Below, piece by piece: positions 19,673 through 32,007 of a stretch of 64,000 nt of DNA. Source of the DNA: Selenomonadaceae bacterium UBA2897 (GTDB lineage: Bacteria > Bacillota > Negativicutes > Selenomonadales > Selenomonadaceae); the NCBI GenBank assembly GCA_002350105.1, contig DEDT01000041.1, positions 1 to 64,000 of the forward strand, written 5' to 3'. The first letter of the stretch is position 1. Each line of letters starts with the position of its first letter. Under the pieces are notes generated by a model that was given only the letters and a program-made list of their open reading frames with translations, had not been told where the DNA came from and did not search any database. The position numbers and the translations under genes were made by a program.

Positions 19673-21736
19673 TTACGCTCCTTTTTTCTCCTCTGCCGTC
19701 GCGCGCGCCATGACCAGCTGCCACAACTGCACGAGCACCATGCAGGCCGCACCGATGAGGCCGCCCAGAACGATGCCGCCGATACCGCGCATCATCGACA
19801 TATAGACCGGCGTGCGCATATGCGCGAACGTCTCCACCATGGAGCCCTGGCCGATCGTGGCCACGAGCACCAGCGCGAAGAACACCATGGTCGGCCACTT
19901 GCGCCAGAAAGTCAGCGCCGCCAGCATGAAGGCCGGATGGCCGATCAAGAGCTCCTTCGAACGCGGACGCGCGTAGAAGGCCTGCTCCAGCATCGCTCGG
20001 AAATGCAGCTCGGCCTGCGGCACAGGCATGCCCGAAGTATGGCCGCTGCGCGCGACGAAGACAACGCCCGCAAGAGCCACGAAGGCGAGACCGATCAGAG
20101 TCTTGATCTTCACGGGCATATCGAGCAACAGCTTCAGCTGCTCCTTGACGCCGGAGGTATTATCCATTTTCCCGTCAAACACATCGAAGCGCTGCAGGAA
20201 ACCAATGGCCACCAGGATGAGCGGCAGCACGAACGTCAGCTTGATGCCGCGGAAAATCTGCGCTTCCAGCAGATACTCCACGTCGGCCAGCGAGCCGGAA
20301 ATATAGGCCGCACCGAAATAGGACAGCAGGCCCGTGCCCAACAGAGCCACGAAAGCCGTCACCACGAGCCGCGGGAACGAGATATGCAGGCTGCCCTGGT
20401 GCTTGCGCACGCAGTCGAGCTGCGCGAGCACGGCGATGGCCGGGAATACATTCGCGCTCGCGAGCGCCGCCAGCACGCGGATCTTCGTACCGTTGCCCAT
20501 GAGCATCGGCACGGCGGCACAGAGGCCGAACACAAGCCAGAGGATGAACTGCATGCGGCGGTTTGCGTTGAGTCGCGGTATGACCAGCGACAGATAGAGC
20601 ACGACCGCTGCCGCTACGCCCAGCATCACGATGGCGCGCAGGGTTTTCTGCGGATAGAAAGCGGCAAAACGGTCGGCCGGGCCCACGGTGAATCCGTGTG
20701 CAATGAGCTGATCATGCGTGTCACGGAAATACTTCATATTCGTTTCCATGAGCGTCATGTTCGGCGACGGCTTGTCGTAGGAACGCAACAGGTCGATGCG
20801 GATATTGCGCTCCTGGTCGGTATTCGACCAGCGCTCCACCAGCGTATCGATCTTGAGCTTCGGCTGCTCATCCTTCGGCACGGAATAGAGACGCGCCACC
20901 CGATCGTAGCCGAGTCGCTTGGTCACGACATCCAAACCCGTCTGCGGATAGAACTGCAGTTGCGTGACCGCTTCGATGAGACCGAGGGTGATGTTGCGCT
21001 CCTTCAGCTCGTCGATGGTCGGCTGCATGGTCTTCGGCGCACCGAGCATTTCCTTGCCCGAGAAAACGATCTCCGAAATCTTGAAGCCATCGAGGCGCTG
21101 GAATACCGCATGCACGTCGTCTGGCGTGCACTCTGCATAGTTGCTCGGCCGTGCAAGCACGTAGAAGCCCGCATCATTGACCGTCTGCATCTCGTCCGTC
21201 GGCATGCCGAGATTCATCTTGATGAAATCGTTATAGAAGGCTTTGACGGCCAGGACTTCCTCGCCGCCCACGTCGAGCTTCTCGACACGATCCTCGCCCA
21301 GACGGCGCACGATGTCCTCTTTCAGCTCGCGCCAGGTCTGGGGATCGTGGCCCGTCACGTAGACCTCCGTGCCCACGATCTTGCCGCTGGCCGCGAGCTC
21401 GCGCCATGCGGGATCTGTCAGCGCACCTTTATGGTAGGCAGCCAGCAGATCACTGCCCGCAACGGCTGAGGCCTTGCCATTGGCATTGAGCTTGCGGAAC
21501 GTCGTCTCATAGACGGCCAGCGAAGTGATGCCGGCCTCTTTCGCCTGCTGCAGCACATAGCTCTCGGGCAGGCCCTCGCGCTGCGCCAGCGCCTGCAGGT
21601 CCTCATAGTCGATGGCCATGTCCACCTGACGGTTGGCCTGCTCGACCTGATGGCGCTGCCAGCTGATGACGAGCGCCGCCACGAGTCCGATGATGATCAT
21701 GCCGATCAGGAACTTATTGTACTTGAATCTCTGCAT
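19673..21736 (-). CDS. Multi-spanning membrane protein, DUF5693 family
   Basis: 687-residue protein usually found beside csaB. An N-terminal anchor (YNKFLIGMIIIGLVAALVISW) is followed by a soluble extracytoplasmic part to about residue 345 (EDLQALAQREGLPESYVLQQ and a segment resembling polysaccharide deacetylase-like barrels). At least eight hydrophobic helices fill the rest. No catalytic motif stands out. Its steady association with csaB suggests a role in making or moving the pyruvylated wall polymer; that is inference. It starts directly where the upstream DUF2993 gene ends. Confidence 0.8.
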   Translation of the reverse strand: MQRFKYNKFLIGMIIIGLVAALVISWQRHQVEQANRQVDMAIDYEDLQALAQREGLPESYVLQQAKEAGITSLAVYETTFRKLNANGKASAVAGSDLLAAYHKGALTDPAWRELAASGKIVGTEVYVTGHDPQTWRELKEDIVRRLGEDRVEKLDVGGEEVLAVKAFYNDFIKMNLGMPTDEMQTVNDAGFYVLARPSNYAECTPDDVHAVFQRLDGFKISEIVFSGKEMLGAPKTMQPTIDELKERNITLGLIEAVTQLQFYPQTGLDVVTKRLGYDRVARLYSVPKDEQPKLKIDTLVERWSNTDQERNIRIDLLRSYDKPSPNMTLMETNMKYFRDTHDQLIAHGFTVGPADRFAAFYPQKTLRAIVMLGVAAAVVLYLSLVIPRLNANRRMQFILWLVFGLCAAVPMLMGNGTKIRVLAALASANVFPAIAVLAQLDCVRKHQGSLHISFPRLVVTAFVALLGTGLLSYFGAAYISGSLADVEYLLEAQIFRGIKLTFVLPLILVAIGFLQRFDVFDGKMDNTSGVKEQLKLLLDMPVKIKTLIGLAFVALAGVVFVARSGHTSGMPVPQAELHFRAMLEQAFYARPRSKELLIGHPAFMLAALTFWRKWPTMVFFALVLVATIGQGSMVETFAHMRTPVYMSMMRGIGGIVLGGLIGAACMVLVQLWQLVMARATAEEKKGA

Positions 21737-22450
21737 TTACGCTTTATCTCCTCCGGCCTGAGACGGCAGGACCGCCGTAATGATAATCGCGCCGTCCGTC
21801 TGCTGCACATCGTCGAAGCGCAGGCCAAGCGGCAGCTTGTCGCGCTTCGCCAGGGTGATGTTGCCAAACATCTCGCCCAGTTTCGCCGTTCCCAGACGCG
21901 CGTTGTGAATGTTCAGCCGCGTCATATCGAAATAGATACCATCGTAGTCGCCGCGCACGACGCCTTCGAGCTCGATGTCCGCCATCTTGCCCATGATCTT
22001 CGCCTGCGCCGTGACGAGCACGCGCTCGGAACTAATATCCACCTGCACGTTCTCCAGCTTGTCGTTGGCCCCGGCGATGGCGCGCCGCATGCCCTCGGCA
22101 TCGATGATGCCGCGCAGTTCCAGACTGTTCGCCCGGCGAATCTGCAACTGATTGCTGGTAAGCATAGCGGGAATATCCGCCATGACGTGCGTGCCCTCCA
22201 GCGTCACTTCACTGAGCGACGCCTTGCCGACCTGTGCGTGGTGGGCGATGATGTGCATCTTGTCCACCTGGCCGAGCACGAGCACGCACGTCGGCATACT
22301 CGCGAGCTCCACCTGCACATCGTTTGTCGCGAGCTTCTGCGTCAGGCGCGTCTGCAGCGTGGCTGTCACCAGCCAGGGCAGCAGTGTGAAGCTGGACACG
22401 ACTAATATTATGCAAAACACGACCAAAATAGTCAAGCCTTTTCGCACCAT
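21737..22450 (-). CDS. DUF2993 (LmeA-like) membrane-anchored protein
   Basis: 237-residue protein with one N-terminal helix (GLTILVVFCIILVVSSFTLL) and a soluble domain with the DUF2993 pattern (LQTRLTQKLATNDVQVELAS, then VEGVVRGDYDG-like strands). The family includes the phospholipid-binding mycobacterial LmeA. ATG at 22450 has GGGGGT upstream and begins the hydrophobic helix; the longer open frame runs through the prfB terminator and is rejected. The stop abuts the next start with no gap, implying coupling with the DUF5693 gene. A lipid-related role in the envelope is only a guess. Confidence 0.78.
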   Translation of the reverse strand: MVRKGLTILVVFCIILVVSSFTLLPWLVTATLQTRLTQKLATNDVQVELASMPTCVLVLGQVDKMHIIAHHAQVGKASLSEVTLEGTHVMADIPAMLTSNQLQIRRANSLELRGIIDAEGMRRAIAGANDKLENVQVDISSERVLVTAQAKIMGKMADIELEGVVRGDYDGIYFDMTRLNIHNARLGTAKLGEMFGNITLAKRDKLPLGLRFDDVQQTDGAIIITAVLPSQAGGDKA

Positions 22451-22463
22451 ATTACCCCCACGG

Positions 22464-22486
22464 AAAAAGGCCTCCCCGGGGAGGCC
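22464..22486 (-). terminator. Terminator after prfB
   Basis: An 18-base perfect palindrome GGCCTCCCC/GGGGAGGCC (22469-22486) is followed on the minus strand by five T residues. Confidence 0.82.
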
Positions 22487-22511
22487 CATATGATATCCGA
22501 CCTGACTGCAA

Positions 22512-23618
22512 TCAGATTTCGTGGTTGGCTTTTGCCGCCAGATAAGCACGGATGAACGGATCGAGCTCACCATCCATCACGGCCTGTACATTACCCGTCT
22601 CGCAGTTCGTGCGATGATCCTTGACCATCGTGTAGGGCTGGAAAACGTAGGAGCGGATCTGGCTGCCCCACTCGATCTTCTTTTGGTCGCCCTCGAGCTT
22701 CGCGAGCTCGGCTTCCTTCTTCTCCTGCTCCAGCTCAAAGAGCTTGGCGCGCAGCATCTTCAGGCACTGCTCGCGGTTCTGCAGCTGGGAACGCTCGTTC
22801 TGGCACTGCACGACGATGCCCGTCGGCTCATGCGTCATGCGCACGGCCGAAGACGTCTTGTTGATGTGCTGGCCGCCGGCGCCCGAAGCGCGGTACGTAT
22901 CGACACGCACCTCCGCCATGTTGATGTTGACCTCCACGGCGTCGTCGAGCTCCGGCATGACATCGCAGGCCGAGAACGACGTATGACGGCGCGCATTCGC
23001 ATCGAACGGCGAAATGCGCACGAGGCGGTGAATGCCCTTCTCCGACTTCAGGAAGCCATAGGCATTGTGCCCCTTGATGAAGAGCGTCGCCGACTTCACG
23101 CCGGCTTCATCGCCCGGCAGCAGATCTGCCGTCTCGACGTTGAAGCCGTGGCGCTCAGCCCAGCGGCCGTACATCCTGAGCAGCATCTGCGTCCAGTCCT
23201 GTGCCTCCGTGCCACCCGCACCGGCGTGCAGCGTGAGAATCGCGTTGTTGGCATCGTAAGGACCCGAGAGCAGCACTTCCAGCTGCAGCGCCTCATAGCC
23301 ATCGACCACATCCTGAATGGCGGTCTTGATCTCTTCCTCCATGTCCGCGTCTTCTTCCTCCACGGCCATTTCGTACAGCGTCTCCGCATCCTCGTACTTC
23401 TCAACGAGGTGCTTGTACTTGTCGACACTGATCTTGACGTCATTCAGTTCCTGATTGATCTTCTGGGCTTTCTCGGCGTCATCCCAGAACGTGGGTTCGC
23501 CCATCTTGTATTCCAGCTCGGCAATCTTTTCTTCCTTAGCCGGGACTTCCAGCGAGACCTCCATCTGGTCCAGCTTCGTTTTTAAGTCCGTCAGCTGAGG
23601 TTTCAAATCTTCCAGCAT
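22512..23618 (-). CDS. prfB: Peptide chain release factor 2
   Basis: 368-residue RF2, which recognises UGA and UAA. The codon-recognition loop reads RISPFDANARRHTSF, where SPF marks RF2 rather than RF1, and the catalytic loop is GAGGQHINKTSSAV. The open frame is continuous from ATG; the region that in many bacteria carries the CTTTGA frameshift site reads here as MEVSLEVPAKEEKI without an in-frame TGA. So the usual autoregulatory frameshift is absent. It lies 55 bases after secA, the normal Firmicute order. Confidence 0.95.
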   Translation of the reverse strand: MLEDLKPQLTDLKTKLDQMEVSLEVPAKEEKIAELEYKMGEPTFWDDAEKAQKINQELNDVKISVDKYKHLVEKYEDAETLYEMAVEEEDADMEEEIKTAIQDVVDGYEALQLEVLLSGPYDANNAILTLHAGAGGTEAQDWTQMLLRMYGRWAERHGFNVETADLLPGDEAGVKSATLFIKGHNAYGFLKSEKGIHRLVRISPFDANARRHTSFSACDVMPELDDAVEVNINMAEVRVDTYRASGAGGQHINKTSSAVRMTHEPTGIVVQCQNERSQLQNREQCLKMLRAKLFELEQEKKEAELAKLEGDQKKIEWGSQIRSYVFQPYTMVKDHRTNCETGNVQAVMDGELDPFIRAYLAAKANHEI

Positions 23619-23673
23619 GTTTTTACACCTTTATTTCTTACAGTTATTGCTCCGGCTCGCTGAAAAGCTGAGG

Positions 23674-26310
<2,637 letters not shown>

Positions 26311-26372
26311 ACAAAATCAACTCCTCACATCAAGAGAGCTCTCCACGGCTCCCATAGTATCGCTACCTTACA

Positions 26373-26401
26373 ATATTAACAGACCCTATGATAGAAGTCA
26401 A
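26373..26401 (-). promoter_or_regulatory. Promoter of secA
   Basis: Minus-strand TTGACT (26401-26396), 17-base spacer, TAATAT (26378-26373), about 65 bases before the TTG start of secA. Confidence 0.75.
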
Positions 26402-26429
26402 ACCGTCCGCCCCTGCATTCTGCCTGGCA

Positions 26430-26470
26430 AATATAAAACAGCTCCGCAGCATGGTCGCTGCGAAGCTGTT
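26430..26470 (-). terminator. Terminator after exbB
   Basis: Stem of 14 bp, AACAGCTCCGCAGC with GCTGCGAAGCTGTT, one non-Watson-Crick pair, a 6-base loop, and a modest T-rich tail on the minus strand. It ends the TonB uptake operon. Confidence 0.8.
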
Positions 26471-26484
26471 ATGGGGTTGCAAAA

Positions 26485-27096
26485 TCACAACCACGCCGCG
26501 TGGCTCTCGACGAGGGAGCAGCACTCCTCCATGTCGGTGAGGATGCGGTCGGTGCGCTGGGTGAAGTATGCGTGGATGATGAGGGCGAGGATGGCGACGC
26601 AGAGGCCGAAGGCCGTGGCCACGAGAGCCTCGCCGACGCCGCCCGTGATGGCGCTGGATTGCGCGGACTGCACGTTGAAGACGCTGAACGCCGAGATCAT
26701 GCCGCTGATGGTGCCGAGCAGGCCCAGAAGCGGCGCCAGCGTAACGATGACCGAGAGGTAATAGAGCCGGTCACGCAGGCGCGCAAGGATGAGGCCCGAC
26801 TGGATCTCCAGATAAGCATGGATATCCCTGCCCTCCGACGCGCGCTGCATGGCCTGCGTGAGCAGCGCGGGCAGTGCACCAGCGGTCTTCTTCGCCAATG
26901 CTGTCGCGCTCTGCCAATCCTCCTGCTCCGCCTTTGCTGCAAAGTCAGCGGCGAAGCTCCTACCCGCGTCCATGCGGCGGAAATACTGCCAGCGCTCCAC
27001 GCCCGTCGCAACGACGAAAAGCGAGCAGAGCAGCAATACGTACATGATGACGCCGCCCTTCTGGAAAAGCGCGACACCCGCCATGATATTCTCCAT
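26485..27096 (-). CDS. exbB: ExbB/TolQ/MotA-family proton channel protein
   Basis: 203-residue inner membrane protein with three helices: VIMYVLLLCSLFVVATGV near 15-33, YYLSVIVTLAPLLGLLGTIS near 115-135 and ALVATAFGLCVAILALII near 155-172. The segment LAPLLGLLGTISGMISAF is diagnostic for ExbB/TolQ. It would form the proton-driven motor with the ExbD made from the other end of the same operon and energise TonB. GGAGGG precedes the ATG. TolQ is an alternative name, but the operon with tonB and a TonB-dependent receptor favours ExbB. Confidence 0.9.
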   Translation of the reverse strand: MENIMAGVALFQKGGVIMYVLLLCSLFVVATGVERWQYFRRMDAGRSFAADFAAKAEQEDWQSATALAKKTAGALPALLTQAMQRASEGRDIHAYLEIQSGLILARLRDRLYYLSVIVTLAPLLGLLGTISGMISAFSVFNVQSAQSSAITGGVGEALVATAFGLCVAILALIIHAYFTQRTDRILTDMEECCSLVESHAAWL

Positions 27097-27134
27097 AAAT
27101 TTCCCTCCAACATCTTCCTGCAGCCAACCAGCCC

Positions 27135-28166
27135 TCAGTCCAGCCGCCGCGCTTCGCGGCGCAACAGATAGAGAAAATACGGCGCGCCGATGAAAGCCGT
27201 CATGATGCCCACTCGAATCTCCATCCCCGGCAGTACGATGCGACCCAGCGCATCGCAGAGTACGAGGAAGGCAGCGCCCGCCAGCAGGCTCGCGGGCAGC
27301 AGCAGCCGGTGGTCAGGCCCTAAAAGCAGCCGCAGCATATGCGGCACGACGAGGCCGACGAAACCGATATTACCGCTCACACAGACGCCCGTCGCGGTCG
27401 TCAGCGAGGCGAGCAGCAAAAAAAGCAGGCGATAGCGCTGCACGGCCATGCCAACGGCCCGTGCCTCCATTTCCCCCATGGCCAGCACATTGAGCTGGCG
27501 GGCGAGCAGCAGCATGATGCCGATGCCCACGGCCATCGGCGGGACGGCGAGGAACACATGCTCCCAGCGCCGGTAATCGAGGCTGCCGATGGTCCAGAAG
27601 AAATACGCCTGCACCTTGCTCGCATCGAGCACCGTGAGGACGGCTGCGGTCACGGCCGCGAGGAACATGCCGACGACGACGCCAGCCAGGAGCAGTGTCA
27701 GCACGGGCACGCGGCCATGGCGCATGGCGAGCAGCACCGTACAGCCGACCGCGAGCAACGCCCCCAGCAGCGCACAGAACGGCAGTGCATAGAGACTGAA
27801 GCCCGTAATCCCCGCCGCAATGGCGAAGATAGCGCCGACCGAAGCGCCGCTGGAAATACCAATGATGCCCGGGTCCGCCAGAGGATTGGCAAAAATCCCC
27901 TGCAGCACAGCACCAGAAATGCCGAGTCCCGCACCGACCATGAGGCCGACGAGCGTGCGCGGCAGACGAATCTGCCAGAGCACAGCCGCCTCATCCGCCG
28001 GCACTCGCACCCCGTGAAAGAAGGGCAGCCCTATTCCCTGCGAGAGGGAGGCGATGACGTAATGAAACGGAATCGCCATCTGCCCCCAGGCCAGTGATAG
28101 CAAGGTGGCGGCAGCGACGAGCAGGACGAGCAGCGGCAGTGCCAGCCGCCGGTCAAGGCTCTTCAT
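27135..28166 (-). CDS. FecCD-type iron/cobalamin ABC transporter permease
   Basis: 343-residue permease of the BtuC/FecCD family, about nine to ten helices. Family motifs include RLPRTLVGLMVGAGLGISGA, LADPGIIGISSGASVGA and NIGFVGLVVPHMLRLLLGPD. ATG at 28166 overlaps the ATPase gene by 14 bp and marks the start of family homology. It carries a metal complex (siderophore, haem or corrinoid) across the inner membrane with the ATPase at 28153-29004 and the lipoprotein at 30956-31975. The substrate class cannot be settled from sequence. Confidence 0.93.
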   Translation of the reverse strand: MKSLDRRLALPLLVLLVAAATLLSLAWGQMAIPFHYVIASLSQGIGLPFFHGVRVPADEAAVLWQIRLPRTLVGLMVGAGLGISGAVLQGIFANPLADPGIIGISSGASVGAIFAIAAGITGFSLYALPFCALLGALLAVGCTVLLAMRHGRVPVLTLLLAGVVVGMFLAAVTAAVLTVLDASKVQAYFFWTIGSLDYRRWEHVFLAVPPMAVGIGIMLLLARQLNVLAMGEMEARAVGMAVQRYRLLFLLLASLTTATGVCVSGNIGFVGLVVPHMLRLLLGPDHRLLLPASLLAGAAFLVLCDALGRIVLPGMEIRVGIMTAFIGAPYFLYLLRREARRLD

Positions 28167-29004
28167 CCATCGTCCCCCTTCCAAACAGCAGTGTCCGCAG
28201 CTGCGGCTTCTCTTCACGTATCACCTGCGGCGGCACGAAGATATCGAAATGCCCCGTAACCGGTGACTGCTCCACCGCGATGGGCGCGCCATAGGCCGCA
28301 CTGAGCCGTGCTGACGTCAACACCGCCTGCGGCTTGCCGTCCGCGAGCAGCTTTCCCTGCCCCACGAGCAGCAGCCGCGAACAGAACCGCGCCGCAAGGC
28401 CGAGCTCATGCACGACCATGAGCACCGTGCGCCCCGCCGCGCAGCTCTCCCGGCAAAAGCGGAAAAGCTCCTCCTGATAAATGAGGTCCAGCCCTGTGGC
28501 TGGTTCATCGAGCAGCAGCACGGGCGCTTGCTGGGCCAGTACGCGCGCGAAAAAGGCCCGCTGCCGCTGCCCGCCCGAAAGCTCACGCAGCGGCCGATCG
28601 GCCAGCTCCGCCATGCCGACGAAGGCGAGGCTCGCGTCCACGATGGCCATATCCTGCGCACTTTCCCGCTGCCACCAGGCAAGATAGGGATACCTGCCCG
28701 TGCGCACGACATCCCGCACCGTATAGGCGAAGGGAATCTCCGTGTTTTGGGCCAGATAGGCCGCCTGCTGAGCAAAAGTGCGCGGCGCAAGCTCGCGGAT
28801 ATCCCTGCCCAGCAGCTGCACGCTGCCCCCCAGCGCGGGCACGAGCCCCCGCAGGGTCTTCACCAGCGTGCTCTTTCCTGCACCATTGGCCCCGACGAGT
28901 CCAACGAACTCACCGGGGCCAATGGTAAAGGAAACGTCCGCAAGAACCGCACGCTGCGCATAGCCCACCGTCAGATTTATCCCTTGCAAAACCGTTTCAT
29001 TCAT
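28153..29004 (-). CDS. FecE/BtuD-type ABC transporter ATP-binding protein
   Basis: 283-residue ATPase. Walker A is GANGAGKSTLVK, the signature LSGGQRQR, Walker B VLLLDEPATGLD and the switch VHELG. The N-terminus (LQGINLTVGYAQRAVLADVS) is typical for iron-siderophore importers. Its C-terminal 40 residues (SPVTGHFDIFVPPQVIREE) form the usual extension. It lies 27 bases after the receptor gene and overlaps the permease gene. Confidence 0.93.
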   Translation of the reverse strand: MNETVLQGINLTVGYAQRAVLADVSFTIGPGEFVGLVGANGAGKSTLVKTLRGLVPALGGSVQLLGRDIRELAPRTFAQQAAYLAQNTEIPFAYTVRDVVRTGRYPYLAWWQRESAQDMAIVDASLAFVGMAELADRPLRELSGGQRQRAFFARVLAQQAPVLLLDEPATGLDLIYQEELFRFCRESCAAGRTVLMVVHELGLAARFCSRLLLVGQGKLLADGKPQAVLTSARLSAAYGAPIAVEQSPVTGHFDIFVPPQVIREEKPQLRTLLFGRGTMDEEP

Positions 29005-29031
29005 ATTCAGATTCTCATATTGATTCCGTCA

Positions 29032-30909
29032 TCAGAACGCATACGTTGCACCGATTTGGAAGAAGCGTCCCGGTGCGGGATACTGCCAGCCAACGTAACG
29101 CGAGTAGGCCTGATTCGTGAAATTCATAGCCTTCGCATAGATCGTCAACTGCTCCGTCGCCGCATAGCTCGTATTGAAATCGAAAATGGCGAAGCGGTTG
29201 TCACCGTAGGTGGCTTTATCAAGCCCCGTGCCCATGCGGCTCGTGAGGTTTGCCTTCCAGGCACCCTCTGTATAGTGCAGGCCAAAGCGGTAGGCATTCG
29301 GCATGCTGTTATATTTGAGATATTTCGCCGTTGATGAAGAATTCGTATCATCGGTCTCCGTATGCGTATACGTGTAGCCGAGATCATAGTTCCACTGCGG
29401 GGAAAGCTTCTGCTTCCACGTCAAAGAAACGCCGTGCTTTTTCTCCCGATTCAGGTTCAACGGCGTCCACACGCCCGTCGCATCAGGACCCCAGGCAATC
29501 GCGTCATGCAGAACAGAGTGGAAATAGCTCAGGTCTACAGAAGCTGCAGGCGTAACGACATGGCTGATGCCAACATTTTCCACATGACCGGACTCTGGAT
29601 CGAGGTTCGGATTACCATGCGTATATGCATCTACATAATACATATCATCCGCCGTCGGAGCCTTAAACACACGTCCCCACGATGCATACACCTTCGTGTT
29701 CTGCTCCGGACGATAGTTCAGCGCCGCCTTTGGAGACCAATGCGTGCCAAAGGCGTCATGATGATCCATGCGCACGCCCGGGATAAAGACCCATTTATCC
29801 GCAAGGCGCATGGAATCCTGCAAGTAGACTGCCGTCGTCGTGATCTTCTTATCCTCATAGCCGGACTTCTTGTTCGAGGAATTGCTCTCGTGCCATTCCG
29901 CGCCCGCGACGAGCTTGTTGTTCGCATCAAGGCGCCAGCCATCCTGATAGTCGATACCCTGCATGCGCGTCTTGAATTTTCCGCTGAAATCTGACGATTT
30001 ATAATGGTTGAAATAGCGCAGATAGCCTGGCAGCTTCGTATCTTCCTTGAAGCGATACGTCAGGGATACATCATTCATATTCTGCTTCTGCACATCAGAA
30101 TAGAAAGCATGACGTACCCAGTCATCGTAGGCTGGCGCGCCACCGTTCATCGTACGATGTGCATAGCGCAGGGCAAGAGACTGGTCATCCGCAATCTGCT
30201 GGCGCAGGTTCAAGGACAGGCCATTGTTGTCATGATCGCTGCCGACCATGCGCTTCGAATCGCCCTGCTGATCCTTATAGTCAAAGAAGCCCTGCTTCTG
30301 GATGCCAGCGGCCAGTGTCCAGCTCAGACCCTTCTCCGAGCCCTGATTGTAGAGCTCGTAGTTATGCGTATGCCATGAGCCCGTATTGAGATCGACCTGC
30401 GTCTTATTCTCCTTGGCCTGCTTCGTGATGATGTTGATGACGCCGCCGATTGCATCGCTGCCGTAGAGAGCCGAGCCCGCGCCTTTAACCACCTCGATAC
30501 GTTCGATGTCCTTGACGGACGGGATGCGCGTAAGCGTGGCACCAGCACGCGTCATGGAGCCCTGATCATCGTTCAGGCGCTCGCCGTCGACAAGCACGAC
30601 CACGCGCTCCTCGCCGTTGATGCGCACGACCTGATCGTTGCCGCTATTGCCGTTCGTCATGACAATGCCGTCGACGTGGTTCAGCGCCTCAGCGACATCG
30701 GCGTAGTGGTTCGCCTCGATCTCAGCCGCGCTGATCACCGTCACATCTGCCGGCGTGTTCATGTTCTGCGACGGCACGCGCTCGGCCGTGACGACCGTCT
30801 CACCGAGGTCGGTGGGCTGATCGCTGGCGGCTGCCGCCGTACCCGTGATAGAGAATGTCCCGACCGCCAGTGCGGACAGGATGGTAAGCGTGAGCTTCTG
30901 GTTCTGCAT
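29032..30909 (-). CDS. TonB-dependent outer membrane receptor
   Basis: 625-residue receptor. A signal peptide (SALAVGTFSITGTAAAA) is followed by the TonB box region LGETVVTAERVP and a plug domain (VVVLVDGERLNDDQG, IERIEVVKGAGSALYGSDA, GGVINIITK). A beta-barrel fills the rest and ends with GATYAF, the C-terminal Phe needed for barrel insertion. The plug sequence is closest in style to the BtuB/CirA group. No cobalamin riboswitch is visible upstream, so an iron siderophore or haem is somewhat more likely than vitamin B12; this is inference. GGGAG precedes the ATG. Confidence 0.93.
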   Translation of the reverse strand: MQNQKLTLTILSALAVGTFSITGTAAAASDQPTDLGETVVTAERVPSQNMNTPADVTVISAAEIEANHYADVAEALNHVDGIVMTNGNSGNDQVVRINGEERVVVLVDGERLNDDQGSMTRAGATLTRIPSVKDIERIEVVKGAGSALYGSDAIGGVINIITKQAKENKTQVDLNTGSWHTHNYELYNQGSEKGLSWTLAAGIQKQGFFDYKDQQGDSKRMVGSDHDNNGLSLNLRQQIADDQSLALRYAHRTMNGGAPAYDDWVRHAFYSDVQKQNMNDVSLTYRFKEDTKLPGYLRYFNHYKSSDFSGKFKTRMQGIDYQDGWRLDANNKLVAGAEWHESNSSNKKSGYEDKKITTTAVYLQDSMRLADKWVFIPGVRMDHHDAFGTHWSPKAALNYRPEQNTKVYASWGRVFKAPTADDMYYVDAYTHGNPNLDPESGHVENVGISHVVTPAASVDLSYFHSVLHDAIAWGPDATGVWTPLNLNREKKHGVSLTWKQKLSPQWNYDLGYTYTHTETDDTNSSSTAKYLKYNSMPNAYRFGLHYTEGAWKANLTSRMGTGLDKATYGDNRFAIFDFNTSYAATEQLTIYAKAMNFTNQAYSRYVGWQYPAPGRFFQIGATYAF

Positions 30910-30955
30910 GCAATACTCCCTTTCCTTCATCAATTTGATTTGAAAACATCTATTA

Positions 30956-31975
30956 TCAATCATCCACAGCGGAAAGATGCTCGCCAGCCTCTTGATGGAA
31001 AGCATCGCCGTAGACGCGATAAGCAATCTCCTGCACGCCGAAGACAAAGTCCTGCGAGCAGTTGTAAATATAAGCCTCATCCGGCTCCATGAGGTGTTCC
31101 TCCCGAATCGCCCGCAGCGTCTGCAGGGACGGATCGGAGAGGTATCGGTCACGGGCCGAGGCAACATCGTAATTGCCGTGATTGTTATAGGTCGGCAGGA
31201 ACAGTACATCGGGGTTGATGGCGACGAGCTGTTCCTTGCTCATTTCCTGCCCGTCGCGGATGCCCGCCCGAGCCCGGCCATTGATGACGCCCGCATACTT
31301 GCAGGCGTCATCAAAGGAGCTGCCACTGCCGCCATAGGTGCTCATGAGCGAGAGCAGGACGACGGATTTGCGCTCGTTCTCAGGAATCGCCTTGACCTTC
31401 TCCTGAATCGCCGCGAGCTTTTCCTCCATCATGCCTACGAGCTTATCGCCACGCTCCGGTTCCCCCACAGCCCGGGCGATGAGACGCACGGTCTCCTCGA
31501 TTTCCGCGAGGTTGCGCGCGCCCTTGCAGACGACCACAGGGATGCCGAGGTCGCGCAGCGAGGCCACGCGCGTGAGGTCACCCCAGTCCGGCACAATCAC
31601 GAGGTCTGGCTGCAGCGCCGCGATTTCTTCCACCGAAGGATCCTTGATGCGTCCCTTGACCTGCCGGGCCAGCGGCACGACATTCGAGCTCACGGGATCA
31701 TCGAGCAAGTCATTCACCGCGGCCATCTTGTCTGGCGGCACGAGACCGAGCACCGTTTCATCCGTGCTCATGGAGAGCGTCAGGATGCGCTGGGGCTTCG
31801 CCGGCATTTTCACGACCGTACCCTGTGCATCCGTAACCTCATAGGCCGTATCCTGCTCTGTTGCCGCCTGCCGTATATCACGACAGCCCGCCAGCATAAA
31901 GGTGAGCAGGCAGACCAGCAGCAGGCCGCAAATCGGCAGCAGGCGGGTCCGGTTAACACGCTGAAATCCTCTCAA
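30956..31975 (-). CDS. Iron/cobalamin-type ABC substrate-binding lipoprotein
   Basis: 339-residue periplasmic binding protein of the BtuF/FepB/FhuD type. The lipobox is TFMLAGC. The domain starts VTDAQGTVVKMPAKPQRILT and includes the family segment PSVEEIAALQPDLVIVPDWG. I chose TTG at 31975 because AAAGGAG lies six bases upstream and it gives a compact lipoprotein signal peptide; ATG at 32008, overlapping the tonB stop, would add a charged extension. It would capture the ligand delivered by the receptor and pass it to the permease. Confidence 0.9.
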   Translation of the reverse strand: MRGFQRVNRTRLLPICGLLLVCLLTFMLAGCRDIRQAATEQDTAYEVTDAQGTVVKMPAKPQRILTLSMSTDETVLGLVPPDKMAAVNDLLDDPVSSNVVPLARQVKGRIKDPSVEEIAALQPDLVIVPDWGDLTRVASLRDLGIPVVVCKGARNLAEIEETVRLIARAVGEPERGDKLVGMMEEKLAAIQEKVKAIPENERKSVVLLSLMSTYGGSGSSFDDACKYAGVINGRARAGIRDGQEMSKEQLVAINPDVLFLPTYNNHGNYDVASARDRYLSDPSLQTLRAIREEHLMEPDEAYIYNCSQDFVFGVQEIAYRVYGDAFHQEAGEHLSAVDD

Positions 31976-32007
31976 ACTGTGCTCCTTTTCTCTCCAGGTA
32001 TGCAGCA

